From contig JAFEFT010000005.1 of NCBI GenBank assembly GCA_018240435.1, forward strand, positions 1-64,000: 64,000 nucleotides of DNA. The letters are read 5' to 3'. Positions 8,717 through 17,591 of the stretch are shown here, one piece after another. The notes beneath the pieces are model-generated. The model searched no databases and was not told the DNA's origin. It worked only from the letters and a program-made list of their open reading frames with translations. Position numbers and translations under genes: made by a program. Source of the DNA: Pseudomonadota bacterium (GTDB taxonomy: Bacteria; Pseudomonadota; Gammaproteobacteria; Xanthomonadales; Xanthomonadaceae). Numbering within the stretch: the stretch's first letter is position 1; every line of letters begins with the position of its first letter.

Positions 8717-9625
8717 ATGGGCTTCACGTACCGACGCCGCCGCGCCGTGCCTTCCGCAGGCGCGAAACCCGGGCATGATCCGAACGCAGGTCGCCCGGAT
8801 GACGTGCAGGTGGACCGCTCGTCGAACGGCGCTGGCGAAGGGCGCCGCCAGCGCCAGGCGCCGCCGGGCGATTCGCGCCCGCGCGACGGCGCTGCCGGTC
8901 GGCATGGGCTGGCGCGGGTGATCGCAAAGCTGGGCGTCGCCTCGCGCACCCAGGCGGCGGCGTGGGTCGTCGCCGGACGGGTGGCCGTCAACGGCCGCGT
9001 GCGCCACCAGCCCGAGTTCCCGGTACGGCAAGGTCACGATCGCATCCAGATCGATGGTCGAGCCGTGCAGGCGGTCGAACGCATCCATGTCGCCTTGAAC
9101 AAGCCGCGCGGGCTGCTGACCACGGCTGCCGACGAGCGCGGGCGCGATACCGTCTACCGATGTCTCGATGGCGCCGGCCTGCCGTGGCTGGCGCCGGTGG
9201 GCCGTCTCGACAAGGCCAGTGAAGGCCTGTTGCTGCTGAGCAACGACCCCGAGTGGGCGGCGCGGATCACCGACCCGCAGACCGGGCCGGACAAGACCTA
9301 CCACGTGCAGATCGATGCCATCGCCGACGCCGCCATGCTGCAACGGCTGCGCGATGGCGCCGACTGCGACGGCGAGCGGCTGGCGGTGAAATCGGCGACG
9401 TTGTTGCGTCACGGCGCCCGCAATGCATGGTTGGAAATCGTCCTCGACGAAGGCCGCAATCGCCAGATTCGTCGCTTGCTCGCCGCGCAGGGCATCGGCG
9501 TGCTGCGCCTGGTGCGGGTGGCGATCGGAACGCTGCGCCTGGGCGATCTGCCCAAAGGCGGCTGGCGGCATCTGGCGCCGGCCGAGGCCGATGCACTGGC
9601 GTCGCGCACGCAGGCGCCGAGATGA
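8717..9625 (+). CDS. Pseudouridine synthase of the RsuA/RluB/E/F family
   Basis: An RNA-modifying enzyme that isomerises uridine to pseudouridine in ribosomal RNA. After a charged, probably disordered extension of about 60 residues there is an S4 RNA-binding domain (GLARVIAKLGVASRTQAAAW...VAVNGR) followed by the catalytic domain with GRLDKASEGLLLLSND, where the Asp of GRLD is the nucleophile, and a C-terminal EGRNRQIRRLL motif. The SEGLLLL form is nearest to RluE/RluF, but the target uridine cannot be told from sequence. The start is uncertain: ATG 8717 or GTG 8714 are the first options, and the conserved domain begins much later. Confidence 0.85.
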   Translation: MGFTYRRRRAVPSAGAKPGHDPNAGRPDDVQVDRSSNGAGEGRRQRQAPPGDSRPRDGAAGRHGLARVIAKLGVASRTQAAAWVVAGRVAVNGRVRHQPEFPVRQGHDRIQIDGRAVQAVERIHVALNKPRGLLTTAADERGRDTVYRCLDGAGLPWLAPVGRLDKASEGLLLLSNDPEWAARITDPQTGPDKTYHVQIDAIADAAMLQRLRDGADCDGERLAVKSATLLRHGARNAWLEIVLDEGRNRQIRRLLAAQGIGVLRLVRVAIGTLRLGDLPKGGWRHLAPAEADALASRTQAPR

Positions 9626-9671
9626 GACGCCTCGCCTTCGATCGCGGCTGCCGGCGCACTTCGAGCCGAGG

Positions 9672-10637
9672 TCATCCGTTGCAGGATTCGTGGGCTCCAT
9701 AGCCACGCAGCCGCTGGTAGCGTTTCTCCAGCAGGAGATCGCGGTCGATCGCCAGCAGCGCATCAAGTTCGCGCATCAGCACGCCCTTGAGACGCTCGGC
9801 CATCGCCTGCGGATCGCGATGGGCGCCACCCAGCGGCTCCTTGACGATCTTGTCGATCAGGCCCAGTTCGAGCAGGCGCGGTGCGGCGATACCCATCGCC
9901 TCGGCGGCATCGCGCGCCTTCTCGGCCGATTTGTAGAGGATCGAGGCGCAGCCTTCGGGCGTGATCACCGAATAGGTGGCGTATTCGAGCATCAGCGTGC
10001 GATCGCCGACGCCGATCGCCAGCGCGCCGCCGGAACTGCCCTCGCCGGTGACGGTGCACACGATTGGCACGCGCAGTTGCGCCATCTCGAGCAGGTTGCG
10101 CGCGATCGCCTCGGACTGCCCGCGTTCCTCGGCGCCTACGCCCGGATAAGCGCCTGGGGTGTCGATCAGGGTGAGGATGGGGATGTCGAAGCGCTCGGCC
10201 AGCTTCATCAGCCGCAGCGCCTTGCGATAGCCCTCGGGCTTGGGCATGCCGAAATTGCGGCGGATCTTGGTCTTGGTGTCGCGGCCCTTCTGATGGCCGA
10301 TCACCATGACGCTGCGACCATCGATGCGCGCCAGGCCACCGACGATGGCGGCGTCATCGGCGAACGCGCGATCGCCGGCCAGCTCGTGGAATTCGTCGCA
10401 GATCAGGCGCAGGTAGTCGAGCGTGTACGGGCGCGCCGGGTGGCGGGCCAGTTGCGAGATCTGCCAGGCGCTGAGATTGCGGAAGATTTCGCCGGTGCGC
10501 GTGCGCAATTTTTCCTGCAGCCGATGGATTTCTTCGTCGATGTCGACCGCCGGGCCGTGGCTGGCGTGTCGCAACTCCTGGATCTTGCCTTCCAGTTCGG
10601 CGATGGGCTGTTCGAAATCGAGGAAGTTCGGGTTCAT
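9672..10637 (-). CDS. accA: Acetyl-CoA carboxylase carboxyltransferase subunit alpha
   Basis: AccA pairs with AccD to move the carboxyl group from biotin to acetyl-CoA, the first step of fatty-acid synthesis. The 321-aa sequence is a full-length AccA: N-terminal coiled segment [19 protein letters not shown], then [66 protein letters not shown] and [15 protein letters not shown], the oxyanion-hole and CoA-binding segments. ATG 10637 fits the family N terminus; an upstream in-frame extension (MPAAAR) is unlikely. It is not beside accB/accC/accD here, as in most gammaproteobacteria. Confidence 0.95.
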   Translation of the reverse strand: MNPNFLDFEQPIAELEGKIQELRHASHGPAVDIDEEIHRLQEKLRTRTGEIFRNLSAWQISQLARHPARPYTLDYLRLICDEFHELAGDRAFADDAAIVGGLARIDGRSVMVIGHQKGRDTKTKIRRNFGMPKPEGYRKALRLMKLAERFDIPILTLIDTPGAYPGVGAEERGQSEAIARNLLEMAQLRVPIVCTVTGEGSSGGALAIGVGDRTLMLEYATYSVITPEGCASILYKSAEKARDAAEAMGIAAPRLLELGLIDKIVKEPLGGAHRDPQAMAERLKGVLMRELDALLAIDRDLLLEKRYQRLRGYGAHESCNG

Positions 10638-10812
10638 GCGGGCGGCAGCGGGCACCGGAGGCCGGCGCGGGACGGAAAGGATAGCCCGCTACGGCCGTCA
10701 GGGCGAGCCGGGATCGGCCGCCCAGGCCGGCACGATGCCCGCGCCGGTCGAGCCGAACGCCGCCCGTTTGCACTATGCTGGCCGGGCGCAAGGACGTCCG
10801 GGGAATCGTTCC

Positions 10813-11742
10813 GTGTCGAAAGTGCCGGTACTGACGCTCGCCGAAAAGAATCTGGTCATGCACACCGTGACCTGGGTGAAAACGGTCAACGACTCGCGCC
10901 CGGCCGGGACGCCGCCGAGTTACCCGTTGTCGGTGGACATCGACAGTTCGGCGCTGTTCAAGCGTATCCGCCAGGGGCTGGCGCCGATGCCGTGGGCGCC
11001 GCCGACGCGCAACGGACAGCCGGCTTACGAGCTGGTGGAAAACGCTCGCGATCGCCATCTGGTGCAGCCCGGCGGCGAACCGGGAAGCGGCGATGGCGTG
11101 CTCATCGATGGTGCGCGCTGGCATCTGCTCGCGGCCGACGCCGGCCGGCGCCGTTACCACCTCGCGTTCGGGCGCTGGCCCATTGCCTATTGCCTGCAGG
11201 GCGTCGATGTGCGGCGTTGGCCCCAATTGCCGGCCGACCTCGACGAAGGCTCGCCACACGAGGTGATCCGCTTCGCCGATGGGCGTCTGGTCGCCAAGGA
11301 ACTGGTGCGCCGCACCCGCGACGACGTGGTGACGCAATGGTGGCTGCAATGCGTCAGCCCGCTCGACGAGCGCGTCTACCTGCATGCCGAGCGGCTGCCG
11401 CTGGATGATCCTGATCATTTCCGACCCACGCAGGTGCATCGCACCCGCGACGGCGTGGCGCAGGTCTTCACCAGCCCGCTGCGGCAAGGCGCGACGGTGT
11501 TCTTCGCCGTCGCCGGCGATCCATGGACGCGCATCACTCGTCATGTCGCCGTGCGTGCCGAGGCGGCGGCCGATCTGCCGGCGCTGCTGGCGCGCTTCGA
11601 CGACGGCCAGTCGCCGCTGGATTTCCTGCCGCAGACCGGTGCCTGGCAGGTGTTCGAGATCGATGCCCGGGGCGAACCGTGGTCGGGCTGGCGATGCGAT
11701 CGCCGCCAGTGGCTGTTGCCTGCCGAGCTGTCCGCAGGCTGA
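10813..11742 (+). CDS. Uncharacterised 309-aa protein
   Basis: I do not recognise this protein. GTG 10813 has GGGGAA about 9 nt upstream and opens a 309-aa reading frame with codon use like that of its neighbours. It is mostly soluble, Trp- and Arg-rich, with no signal peptide, membrane segment or nucleotide-binding motif. The N-terminal half has a THTVTW-like beta segment and a PSYPLSVDIDSSALFKRI stretch; the C-terminal half alternates short strands. It stands between divergent accA and a small exported His-rich protein, and gives no operon clue. The opposite strand is open over part of the region, but that frame lacks family features. Confidence 0.6.
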   Translation: MSKVPVLTLAEKNLVMHTVTWVKTVNDSRPAGTPPSYPLSVDIDSSALFKRIRQGLAPMPWAPPTRNGQPAYELVENARDRHLVQPGGEPGSGDGVLIDGARWHLLAADAGRRRYHLAFGRWPIAYCLQGVDVRRWPQLPADLDEGSPHEVIRFADGRLVAKELVRRTRDDVVTQWWLQCVSPLDERVYLHAERLPLDDPDHFRPTQVHRTRDGVAQVFTSPLRQGATVFFAVAGDPWTRITRHVAVRAEAAADLPALLARFDDGQSPLDFLPQTGAWQVFEIDARGEPWSGWRCDRRQWLLPAELSAG

Positions 11743-11869
11743 AGCGCCGTCGTTGCCGGTCAACCGCTGGCGATGGCTGGCGTTGTCTGCGCGTGCCCCT
11801 GCTGCGAAGGGCGCATGCAGCCAGACCGCTGCCGTTTCGCTCCACCTTCCGCCCACTCAGGAATCAACC

Positions 11870-12223
11870 ATGCACACGTCTTCCAAGCTTCGTTTCAGCG
11901 TGATCGCCGTCGCCGCGACGGCCTTTCTGGCCTCTGCGGCCGCGTTTGCCCAACAGCAGGACCCGGTGCCCGGCCACCCCCGCGTCAATGAGGTCAACAA
12001 TCGTCTGGACCACCAGCAAGAGCGCATCGACAAGGGTGTTGCCGATGGCCAGATCAATGCCAGGCAGGCCGCGCGCGACGATCGCCACGACGCCAACATC
12101 GCCCGCCGCGAAAGTGCCGACGAGGCCCGGCACGACGGTCACCTGACCAAGCGCGAACAAAAGCACCTGAATCATTCGCTGAACCACAACAGCCATCGCA
12201 TCCACCACCAGCGCCACGGTTGA
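11870..12223 (+). CDS. Exported histidine-rich helical protein
   Basis: A 117-aa protein with a Sec signal peptide (AVAATAFLASAAAFAQ, cleavage near residue 28). The mature part is highly charged and helical, with short heptad-like repeats (VNNRLDHQQERIDKGVADGQ, then ARDDRHDANIARRESADEARHDG) and a His/Asn-rich end (SLNHNSHRIHHQRHG). Similar small periplasmic proteins with LDxQQxRI and LTKxxxxxLN segments occur across beta- and gammaproteobacteria, without an assigned function. The histidine-rich tail could bind metal ions, which is only inference. A hairpin follows 60 bp downstream. Confidence 0.7.
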   Translation: MHTSSKLRFSVIAVAATAFLASAAAFAQQQDPVPGHPRVNEVNNRLDHQQERIDKGVADGQINARQAARDDRHDANIARRESADEARHDGHLTKREQKHLNHSLNHNSHRIHHQRHG

Positions 12224-12284
12224 TGGAATGACGCGTGGCAGGCGGCGTCAGGCGCGCCACGCTCCGCCTGGAACACCCGCGTCA

Positions 12285-12314
12285 CGCGCCGGGCGGCATG
12301 GCCTGCCCGGCGCG
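12285..12314 (+). terminator. Strong hairpin downstream of the His-rich protein gene
   Basis: CGCGCCGGGC at 12285-12294 pairs perfectly with GCCCGGCGCG at 12305-12314 around a 10-nt loop and is followed by GTTT. The stem is strong and the T-run weak, so termination is plausible but not certain. Confidence 0.5.
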
Positions 12315-12393
12315 GTTTCCCGGCTCGCATTGACACCGCGCTCTGGCGTGTCCACGATCACCGCGTTGCCGGGCTGCGAGGCGATCACTCGAC

Positions 12394-14046
12394 ATGCGTG
12401 CGCCTGCGTGCTTTACCACCCACACCGTCGTCAACCAACCGCCGCCACTGCCGGTGCACGACGCATGGGCAGCCGACCGGCCGCTGCGCGAGGCGGTGGC
12501 GCGCGCGGGTGGGGCATGGGCGCAGGCCGAGCTGTCGGCCTATGGCCAGCGCGTCGGCGGCGACTTGCCTGAACTGGCGCGGCTGGCCAATGCACAAAAG
12601 CCGCAACTGCGTACGCATGATCGCTACGGCCATCGCATCGACGAGGTGGAGTTCCATCCGGCGTATCACCAGCTGATGGCGGCGGCTGTCGCGGGTGGCG
12701 TCGTCAATTTTTCCTGGCGCCACCGCGACCGTGCCGGCGCCCACGTCGCCAGGGCGGCGCTGGCATGGCTGCACTACCAGACCGACCACGGCAGCAGTTG
12801 TCCGCTGACGATGACGCACGCCTGCGTGCCGGCGCTGCAGCAGGCGCCCGAACTGGCGGCGGCGTGGCTGCCGCGCATCCTTGCCCCGCACTACGACCCT
12901 CGCCATGTGCCGGCGTGGGACAAGCCCGGCAACACCGTCGGCATGGGCATGACCGAGAAGCAGGGCGGCTCGGACGTGCGCGCCAACAGCACCCGCGCCA
13001 CCTCGATCGGCGACGGGATGTACGAGCTGGTCGGGCACAAGTGGTTCCTGTCGGCGCCGATGAGCGATGCCTTCCTCGTCACCGCGCAAACGCCGGCCGG
13101 CGTGGGCTGCTTCCTGCTGCCGCGCTTCGCGCCCGATGGCACCCGCAACGGCATGCGCCTGCAACGGCTGAAGGACAAACTCGGCGACTGGAGCAATGCC
13201 AGCAGCGAGGTGGAATTCGCCGGCGCGCTGGCGTGGCCGGTGGGCGAGGAAGGCCGCGGCATCGCCACCATCCTCGACATGGTCGGGCTGACCCGGCTGG
13301 ATTGCGCGGTCGCCTCGGCCTCGCTGATGCGCCAGGCGCTGGTGCAGGCCTTGCATCACTGCCGCCATCGGCATGCCTTCGGGCAAGTCCTGCTCGAACA
13401 GCCGTTGATGCGCGGCGTGCTCGCCGATCTGGCGCTGGAAGTCGAAGCGGCGACGGCGCTGGCGTTCCGCATCGCCCGTGCCGTCGATGCCGCGGCGCGC
13501 GATGCGCACGAAGCGGCACTGGCGCGCATCGCCACCGCGATCGGCAAGTACTGGATCTGCAAGCGTGCGCCAGGCTTCGTCAACGAAGCGCAGGAGTGCC
13601 TCGGCGGCGCCGGCTACATCGAGGAATCGCTCATGCCGCGGCTGTATCGGCAAGCGCCGGTGAATTCGATCTGGGAAGGCAGCGGCAACCTGCTGTGCCT
13701 GGACGTGCTGCGGGCATTGCGACGCGAGCCCGAATGCCGGCAGGCGTTGAACGACGAACTGGCGCGCGTGCGCGGCCAGCATCCGGCGCTCGATGCCGCA
13801 CTGGCCGAGGTCGCGCACCTGCTCGCCGCCGATGCCGACGCCCAGCAGGCGCAGGCGCGGCGGCTGGTCGAGCGATCGGCGTTGTGCCTGCAAGCCGGAT
13901 TGCTGTTTGCGGCAGGCCTGGATGCCATCGCCGCGAGTTGGTGCGCCAGCCGGCTGGGCGGTGAGGGCGGGCTGGTGTATGGCGCCTTGCCGGTCGACGC
14001 GCCGCAAGCGCAGTTGCTGATGCGGGCGTGGGACGGCGTGGCTTGA
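12394..14046 (+). CDS. aidB: AidB-like acyl-CoA dehydrogenase
   Basis: A 550-aa flavoprotein matching E. coli AidB (541 aa), which is induced by alkylating agents and is thought to bind DNA and protect it. Visible family elements in order: TTHTVVNQPPPLP at the N terminus, LARLANAQKPQLRTHDRYGHRIDEVEFHPAYH, the FAD/substrate region GMGMTEKQGGSDVRANSTRA, VGHKWFLSAPMSDAFL, RLKDKLGDWSNASSEVEF, and the C-terminal LGGAGYIEESLMPRLYRQAP and NSIWEGSGN motifs. The AidB-specific C-terminal region follows. ATG 12394 fits the family N terminus. Its stop codon overlaps the first unit of a 14-bp tandem repeat. Confidence 0.9.
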   Translation: MRAPACFTTHTVVNQPPPLPVHDAWAADRPLREAVARAGGAWAQAELSAYGQRVGGDLPELARLANAQKPQLRTHDRYGHRIDEVEFHPAYHQLMAAAVAGGVVNFSWRHRDRAGAHVARAALAWLHYQTDHGSSCPLTMTHACVPALQQAPELAAAWLPRILAPHYDPRHVPAWDKPGNTVGMGMTEKQGGSDVRANSTRATSIGDGMYELVGHKWFLSAPMSDAFLVTAQTPAGVGCFLLPRFAPDGTRNGMRLQRLKDKLGDWSNASSEVEFAGALAWPVGEEGRGIATILDMVGLTRLDCAVASASLMRQALVQALHHCRHRHAFGQVLLEQPLMRGVLADLALEVEAATALAFRIARAVDAAARDAHEAALARIATAIGKYWICKRAPGFVNEAQECLGGAGYIEESLMPRLYRQAPVNSIWEGSGNLLCLDVLRALRREPECRQALNDELARVRGQHPALDAALAEVAHLLAADADAQQAQARRLVERSALCLQAGLLFAAGLDAIAASWCASRLGGEGGLVYGALPVDAPQAQLLMRAWDGVA

Positions 14047-14124
14047 TCGGCGCGGCTCGATCGGTGTGGTTCGATCGACGCGGCTCGATCGGCGTGGCTT
14101 GAGTTGCGCGGCTTGATCGGCGCG
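14041..14124. repeat. Six-unit 14-bp tandem repeat behind aidB
   Basis: Six consecutive 14-bp units related to GCTTGATCGGCGCG run from the aidB stop codon to 48 bp before the next gene. GATC recurs at 14045, 14059, 14073, 14087 and 14115; the fifth unit has lost it. The first and last units are identical, the middle ones differ by one to four bases. Confidence 0.85.
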
Positions 14125-14171
14125 GTGAGTGGTCGGGCTATGATGCACCGACGTTCATCCGAATCTTTCTG

Positions 14172-15467
14172 ATGTCGCCTGCCGAAACCTCCAGCGAGAT
14201 CGTCCCGTTCTGGCACCGCCTGCGCGCAGTGATGCTCTATCCCGCGCATGGCAGTGCGCTGGCGGCGATCGTGTTGCTCGGTACGGCGCAGGTGCTGCGC
14301 ATCCTGCCGGTCGGCGGCGGCATCATCGGCCTGCTGGCGACGGTGGCGATGTACCGTTACGCCTTCGAATGTCTGCGTTCGACCTCGGAAGGTTTCATGA
14401 AGCCGCCGGAAGTCGGCTTCGGTTCCGATCGCGATCTGGGCTGGCGCTTCGTCGGCTTGATCTTCGTGTTCGCACTGATGTTCGTGGCCAGCGAACATTG
14501 GCTTGGACGCGGTGGCGCCATCGCGGTGGCGATCGTGCTGGCGGCGTGCACTCCGGCGGCGACGATGGTGCTGGCGATCGACCAGAGCCTCGGCCAGGCG
14601 CTCAATCCACTGCGCTGGCTGGCGGTGATCGCCGGCATCGGCTGGCCCTATCTGGCGATGTTCGGCGTGTGCGCGGCGATCCTGATGAGCGAAGGCTACG
14701 CAGAGGGCTTCGCGGCGCGCTGGCTGCCGTTGCCGGTGGCGCTGATCGCGCTGGGCATCATCGCCAACTACGCGATCACGGCGCTGTTCCATCTCATGGG
14801 TTATGTGCTCTACCAATATCACGAGGCGCTGGGGCTGGAACCCGTGACGGCGCAGCTCGGGCCACGGCGGGTGGTGGTGGTCGATCCCGATCAGGAAAAG
14901 CTCGATGAGGCCGCGGCGATGGTGCGCGACGGCAAGCTGGCCGAAGCCATCGATCTGCTGGCCACACAGCTGCGGCGCGGCGCGTCGGCGGCCGTACACG
15001 GCCAGTACCGCAAGCTGTTGCAGGCGGCCGGCGACGATGCCGGCTTGCTCGCACATGGCCGCGAGCGCATCGCGGTGTTGATCGAGCAGGACGATGCCCG
15101 GGCTGCGGTCGAGTTGCTGCGGCAATGCCAGGCGATCGATCCGGCGTTCGCGCCGGAAGCCGCCGTGCACGTCACCACCGTCGCGCACATGGCGGCGCAG
15201 CAGGGGCAGGCGCAGGCCGCGCTGCAGGTGCTGGACGGCTTCGATGATCGCTTTCCCGGCAGCCAGTATCGGGTAGTCAACGGCCTGCTCGCCGCCGACC
15301 TGCTGCACGAGAAGCTGGGCCGCGACCCGCAGGCGCGCGAGTTGCTGCTCGCCCTGAAGGCGGCGCTGCCGGGCGATCCCTTGGCCGCCGAAATCGATGC
15401 CCGCCTGGCCCGCATCGAGCGCATGATCGCGGCGACCGCGATCAAGTCGCCGCCGGTTCAGCCCTGA
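14172..15467 (+). CDS. Membrane protein with C-terminal TPR-like helical domain
   Basis: A 431-aa protein of unknown function. Residues 20-220 contain five to six hydrophobic segments (for example GSALAAIVLLGTAQVL, FVGLIFVFALMFVA, WPYLAMFGVCAAILM, LPVALIALGIIANYAI), resembling DUF4013-type membrane domains. Residues 235-425 are soluble and built of helical pairs rich in Ala, Leu and Gln (DEAAAMVRDGKLAEAIDLLATQL, VELLRQCQAIDPAFAPEA), like degenerate TPRs. It converges on a rhomboid protease gene whose own C-terminal half is also TPR-like; the stop codons overlap by about 10 bp. A role in membrane protein quality control is possible but unproven. Confidence 0.65.
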   Translation: MSPAETSSEIVPFWHRLRAVMLYPAHGSALAAIVLLGTAQVLRILPVGGGIIGLLATVAMYRYAFECLRSTSEGFMKPPEVGFGSDRDLGWRFVGLIFVFALMFVASEHWLGRGGAIAVAIVLAACTPAATMVLAIDQSLGQALNPLRWLAVIAGIGWPYLAMFGVCAAILMSEGYAEGFAARWLPLPVALIALGIIANYAITALFHLMGYVLYQYHEALGLEPVTAQLGPRRVVVVDPDQEKLDEAAAMVRDGKLAEAIDLLATQLRRGASAAVHGQYRKLLQAAGDDAGLLAHGRERIAVLIEQDDARAAVELLRQCQAIDPAFAPEAAVHVTTVAHMAAQQGQAQAALQVLDGFDDRFPGSQYRVVNGLLAADLLHEKLGRDPQARELLLALKAALPGDPLAAEIDARLARIERMIAATAIKSPPVQP

Positions 15468-16921
15468 TCGAGCAGGAAACGCGCTTTGCCGGCGTGGCGG
15501 TCGCCGGGGAATTGCTGCAACAGGAATTGCAGTCGCTCGCGGCGGGCGGCGCTGCCCTCGGGCGAGCGCAGCGCCAGTTGGAACCACGCTGTCGCCAGCT
15601 CATCGTCGCCGGGGGTGGCCGCGATCTGGCAGCGCAGCAGGCGTTCGCAGGATTCGTCGTCGCCAGCGTCTTGCAGCGCCGGCAGCACGCCCAGCAGCAG
15701 CGCTCGTGGCAGGCGTGGCGCATTGCCGCAGGCTTTCAGGTAATCGTCGCAGACCGACGCCAGTTCGCGCGCATCGGCAGTCGCGGCCGAGGCGAATGCG
15801 CGCGCGGCGGCGGCATCGACGGTGGCGATCGAACCGTGGTAGCGGGCGCAGCGATACAGCGCAAGCTGCACCCGCCACTGGTTCGGTCGCGCCTGATCGA
15901 GCCGCAGCAAAATCGCGCGCGCCTTGTCGATGTCCAGTTGCCCCAGCAACTGCTGCGCCTGCGCGAAATCGTCGTCGTCCCGGACTTGCCGCTCGACGCG
16001 CTCGTCTTCCTCGACGAACGCCCGCCGCACGCGGCCGAGGCGGGCGAGCACGAACGCCATCGCCATGCCCGCCACCAGGCCGCCGGCATGGTCGGCGTAG
16101 TCCACCCGCGAGCCGGTATCCAGCCACGGGTAGACCACCAGCCATGCGAACCAGAAGCCGAGCACGACCAGTGCCGGTACCTTGACGTAGTCGAACACCA
16201 CGAACGCCCAGTAGAACACCCGCACCTTGCGCCGCCCCCAGATCACCGCATAGGCGCCCATCAGGGCGGCAATCGCTCCCGAGGCGCCGACCGAATTGCC
16301 GTCGCTGCCCCAGTGCCAGCCCAGCGATGCCAGGCCGGCGACCATGCCGCCGAGCAGGTACAACGCCAGAAACGGGCCGTGACCGAGCGCGCCTTCGACC
16401 AGCATCCCGACCACCAGCAAAAAGATCATGTTGCCCAGCAGGTGATCGACGCCGCCGTGCAGGAACATCGCGCTCAGCAGGCGGCCCGGCTCGAAGCGGG
16501 AAAAGCGCAGGGCATGGGCGCGGGTGAAGGCGCGGTCGAGGATGGCGTCGAATCGCGCGCGCTGCTCCTGCCACGCGGCATGGCGCGGATTGGCCGGCGT
16601 GATCACCCGGTCGGCATGCAGGTCGGCCAGAAAGGCGCCGTCGGATTCGATCTGCGCCAACCGTTCGGGCGACGATGCAATGCCAGGAGTGGCTGCTGCC
16701 GGAGCGGAGGTCGGGGCATGGCGCTGGCGCCAGTCGAGATAGGCGGGAAACTCCAGCGCCGGCAATTCCGAATCGAAGTAATACGCCTGGGCCTGACGGT
16801 AGATCGCGGTGTCGCCCGATTGCAGCACGGCGAACACGAACACGTTGGCCAGCACCAGCAGCAGGGTCAGCCACGGGAAGTTCTTGCGCGTCCAGCGGCG
16901 GTGCAGGGGCAGGATCAGCAC
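15458..16921 (-). CDS. Rhomboid-family intramembrane serine protease with TPR tail
   Basis: A 487-aa membrane protease. The hydrophobic N-terminal helix (FPWLTLLLVLANVFVFAVL) is followed by an unusually long soluble loop of about 120 residues, then the rhomboid core: FLHGGVDHLLGNMIFLLVVG (the HxxxN oxyanion element), GNSVGASGAIAALMGAY with the catalytic Ser of GxSG, and YADHAGGLVAGM with the catalytic His. The C-terminal 170 residues form helical repeats (AQQLLGQLDIDKARAILLRL), likely TPRs for partner binding. GTG 16921 is chosen because GGAG lies 7 nt upstream and the protein then starts MLILPLHRRW. It is divergent from the nuo operon. Confidence 0.85.
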   Translation of the reverse strand: MLILPLHRRWTRKNFPWLTLLLVLANVFVFAVLQSGDTAIYRQAQAYYFDSELPALEFPAYLDWRQRHAPTSAPAAATPGIASSPERLAQIESDGAFLADLHADRVITPANPRHAAWQEQRARFDAILDRAFTRAHALRFSRFEPGRLLSAMFLHGGVDHLLGNMIFLLVVGMLVEGALGHGPFLALYLLGGMVAGLASLGWHWGSDGNSVGASGAIAALMGAYAVIWGRRKVRVFYWAFVVFDYVKVPALVVLGFWFAWLVVYPWLDTGSRVDYADHAGGLVAGMAMAFVLARLGRVRRAFVEEDERVERQVRDDDDFAQAQQLLGQLDIDKARAILLRLDQARPNQWRVQLALYRCARYHGSIATVDAAAARAFASAATADARELASVCDDYLKACGNAPRLPRALLLGVLPALQDAGDDESCERLLRCQIAATPGDDELATAWFQLALRSPEGSAARRERLQFLLQQFPGDRHAGKARFLLDQG

Positions 16922-17001
16922 GCAAGGCTCCGCGATCGTGGTGCCGTGGCCAGTGTAATCGGCATTGGCGATCGAGGCGCAACGACCCGCATGCACTCAA
17001 A

Positions 17002-17022
17002 ATGATAATCGTTAACGATTGT
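17002..17022. promoter_or_regulatory. Fur-box-like palindrome upstream of nuoA
   Basis: ATGATAATCGTTAACGATTGT contains a perfect 14-bp palindrome (AATCGTTAACGATT) and resembles the Fur consensus GATAATGATAATCATTATC over most positions. It lies 143 bp before nuoA and 80 bp before the divergent rhomboid start, so either or both could be controlled by iron. It is also strikingly AT-rich for this GC-rich region. Confidence 0.5.
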
Positions 17023-17108
17023 CGCTGCCGGCGGCGCGCCCTTCGCGCGAAAAAAAGTGCAATGCATCTTCGACTTGCGTCATGCAGCAGCGAAACCGCG
17101 TGAGTTCT

Positions 17109-17117
17109 TGCTAAACT
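17109..17117 (+). promoter_or_regulatory. Possible extended -10 promoter of the nuo operon
   Basis: TGCTAAACT has an extended TG and a -10-like TAAACT (4 of 6) 48 bp before nuoA. No good -35 is found at normal spacing, which is acceptable for an extended -10 promoter. Confidence 0.3.
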
Positions 17118-17164
17118 TCGCCGGCTTCGCCGCGCCTGCGGCTTCCCTTTGATCGAGACGCGCC

Positions 17165-17521
17165 ATGCTGGGCGAATACCTGCCAGTGCTGTTGTTCCTG
17201 ATCGTCTCCGGCGGCATCGGCGTCGCCTTGCTGATCGCCGGCGCGCTGCTGAGTCCGAAGAAGCCCAGCGCGGAAAAATTCGCGCCCTACGAATGCGGTT
17301 TCGAAGCCTTCGAAGACGCGCGAATGAAGTTCGACGTGCGCTATTACCTGTTCGCCATCCTGTTCATCGTCTTCGACCTTGAAATCGCCTTCGTGTTTCC
17401 GTGGGCGGTGGTGTTCCGCGATCTTGGCGTGTTCGCCCTGGTCGAGATGGGCATCTTTCTCGGCCTGCTGGTGCTGGGCTTTGCCTACGCCTGGAAGAAG
17501 GGGGCGCTGGAATGGGAGTGA
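17165..17521 (+). CDS. nuoA: NADH-quinone oxidoreductase subunit A
   Basis: First gene of a complete 14-gene complex I operon. NuoA is a three-helix membrane subunit at the junction between peripheral and membrane arms. The 118-aa protein has the conserved quinone-site loop [25 protein letters not shown] (Cys and Glu of ECGF) between helices one and two, and [12 protein letters not shown] in helix two. Length matches the family. nuoB follows after a 70-bp gap. Confidence 0.96.
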   Translation: MLGEYLPVLLFLIVSGGIGVALLIAGALLSPKKPSAEKFAPYECGFEAFEDARMKFDVRYYLFAILFIVFDLEIAFVFPWAVVFRDLGVFALVEMGIFLGLLVLGFAYAWKKGALEWE

Positions 17522-17591
17522 CGCTATGCAGCGCTGGCGCGCGGGGTGTCGCGTGTCGACGTGCGCTTGATCGGGAAGCCGTGGAGTTCGC

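Noticed and set aside
14041-14124. The GATC tandem repeat as a replication origin or CRISPR array
   Set aside because: Units are only 14 bp without spacers, and no dnaA, DnaA boxes or cas genes are near.
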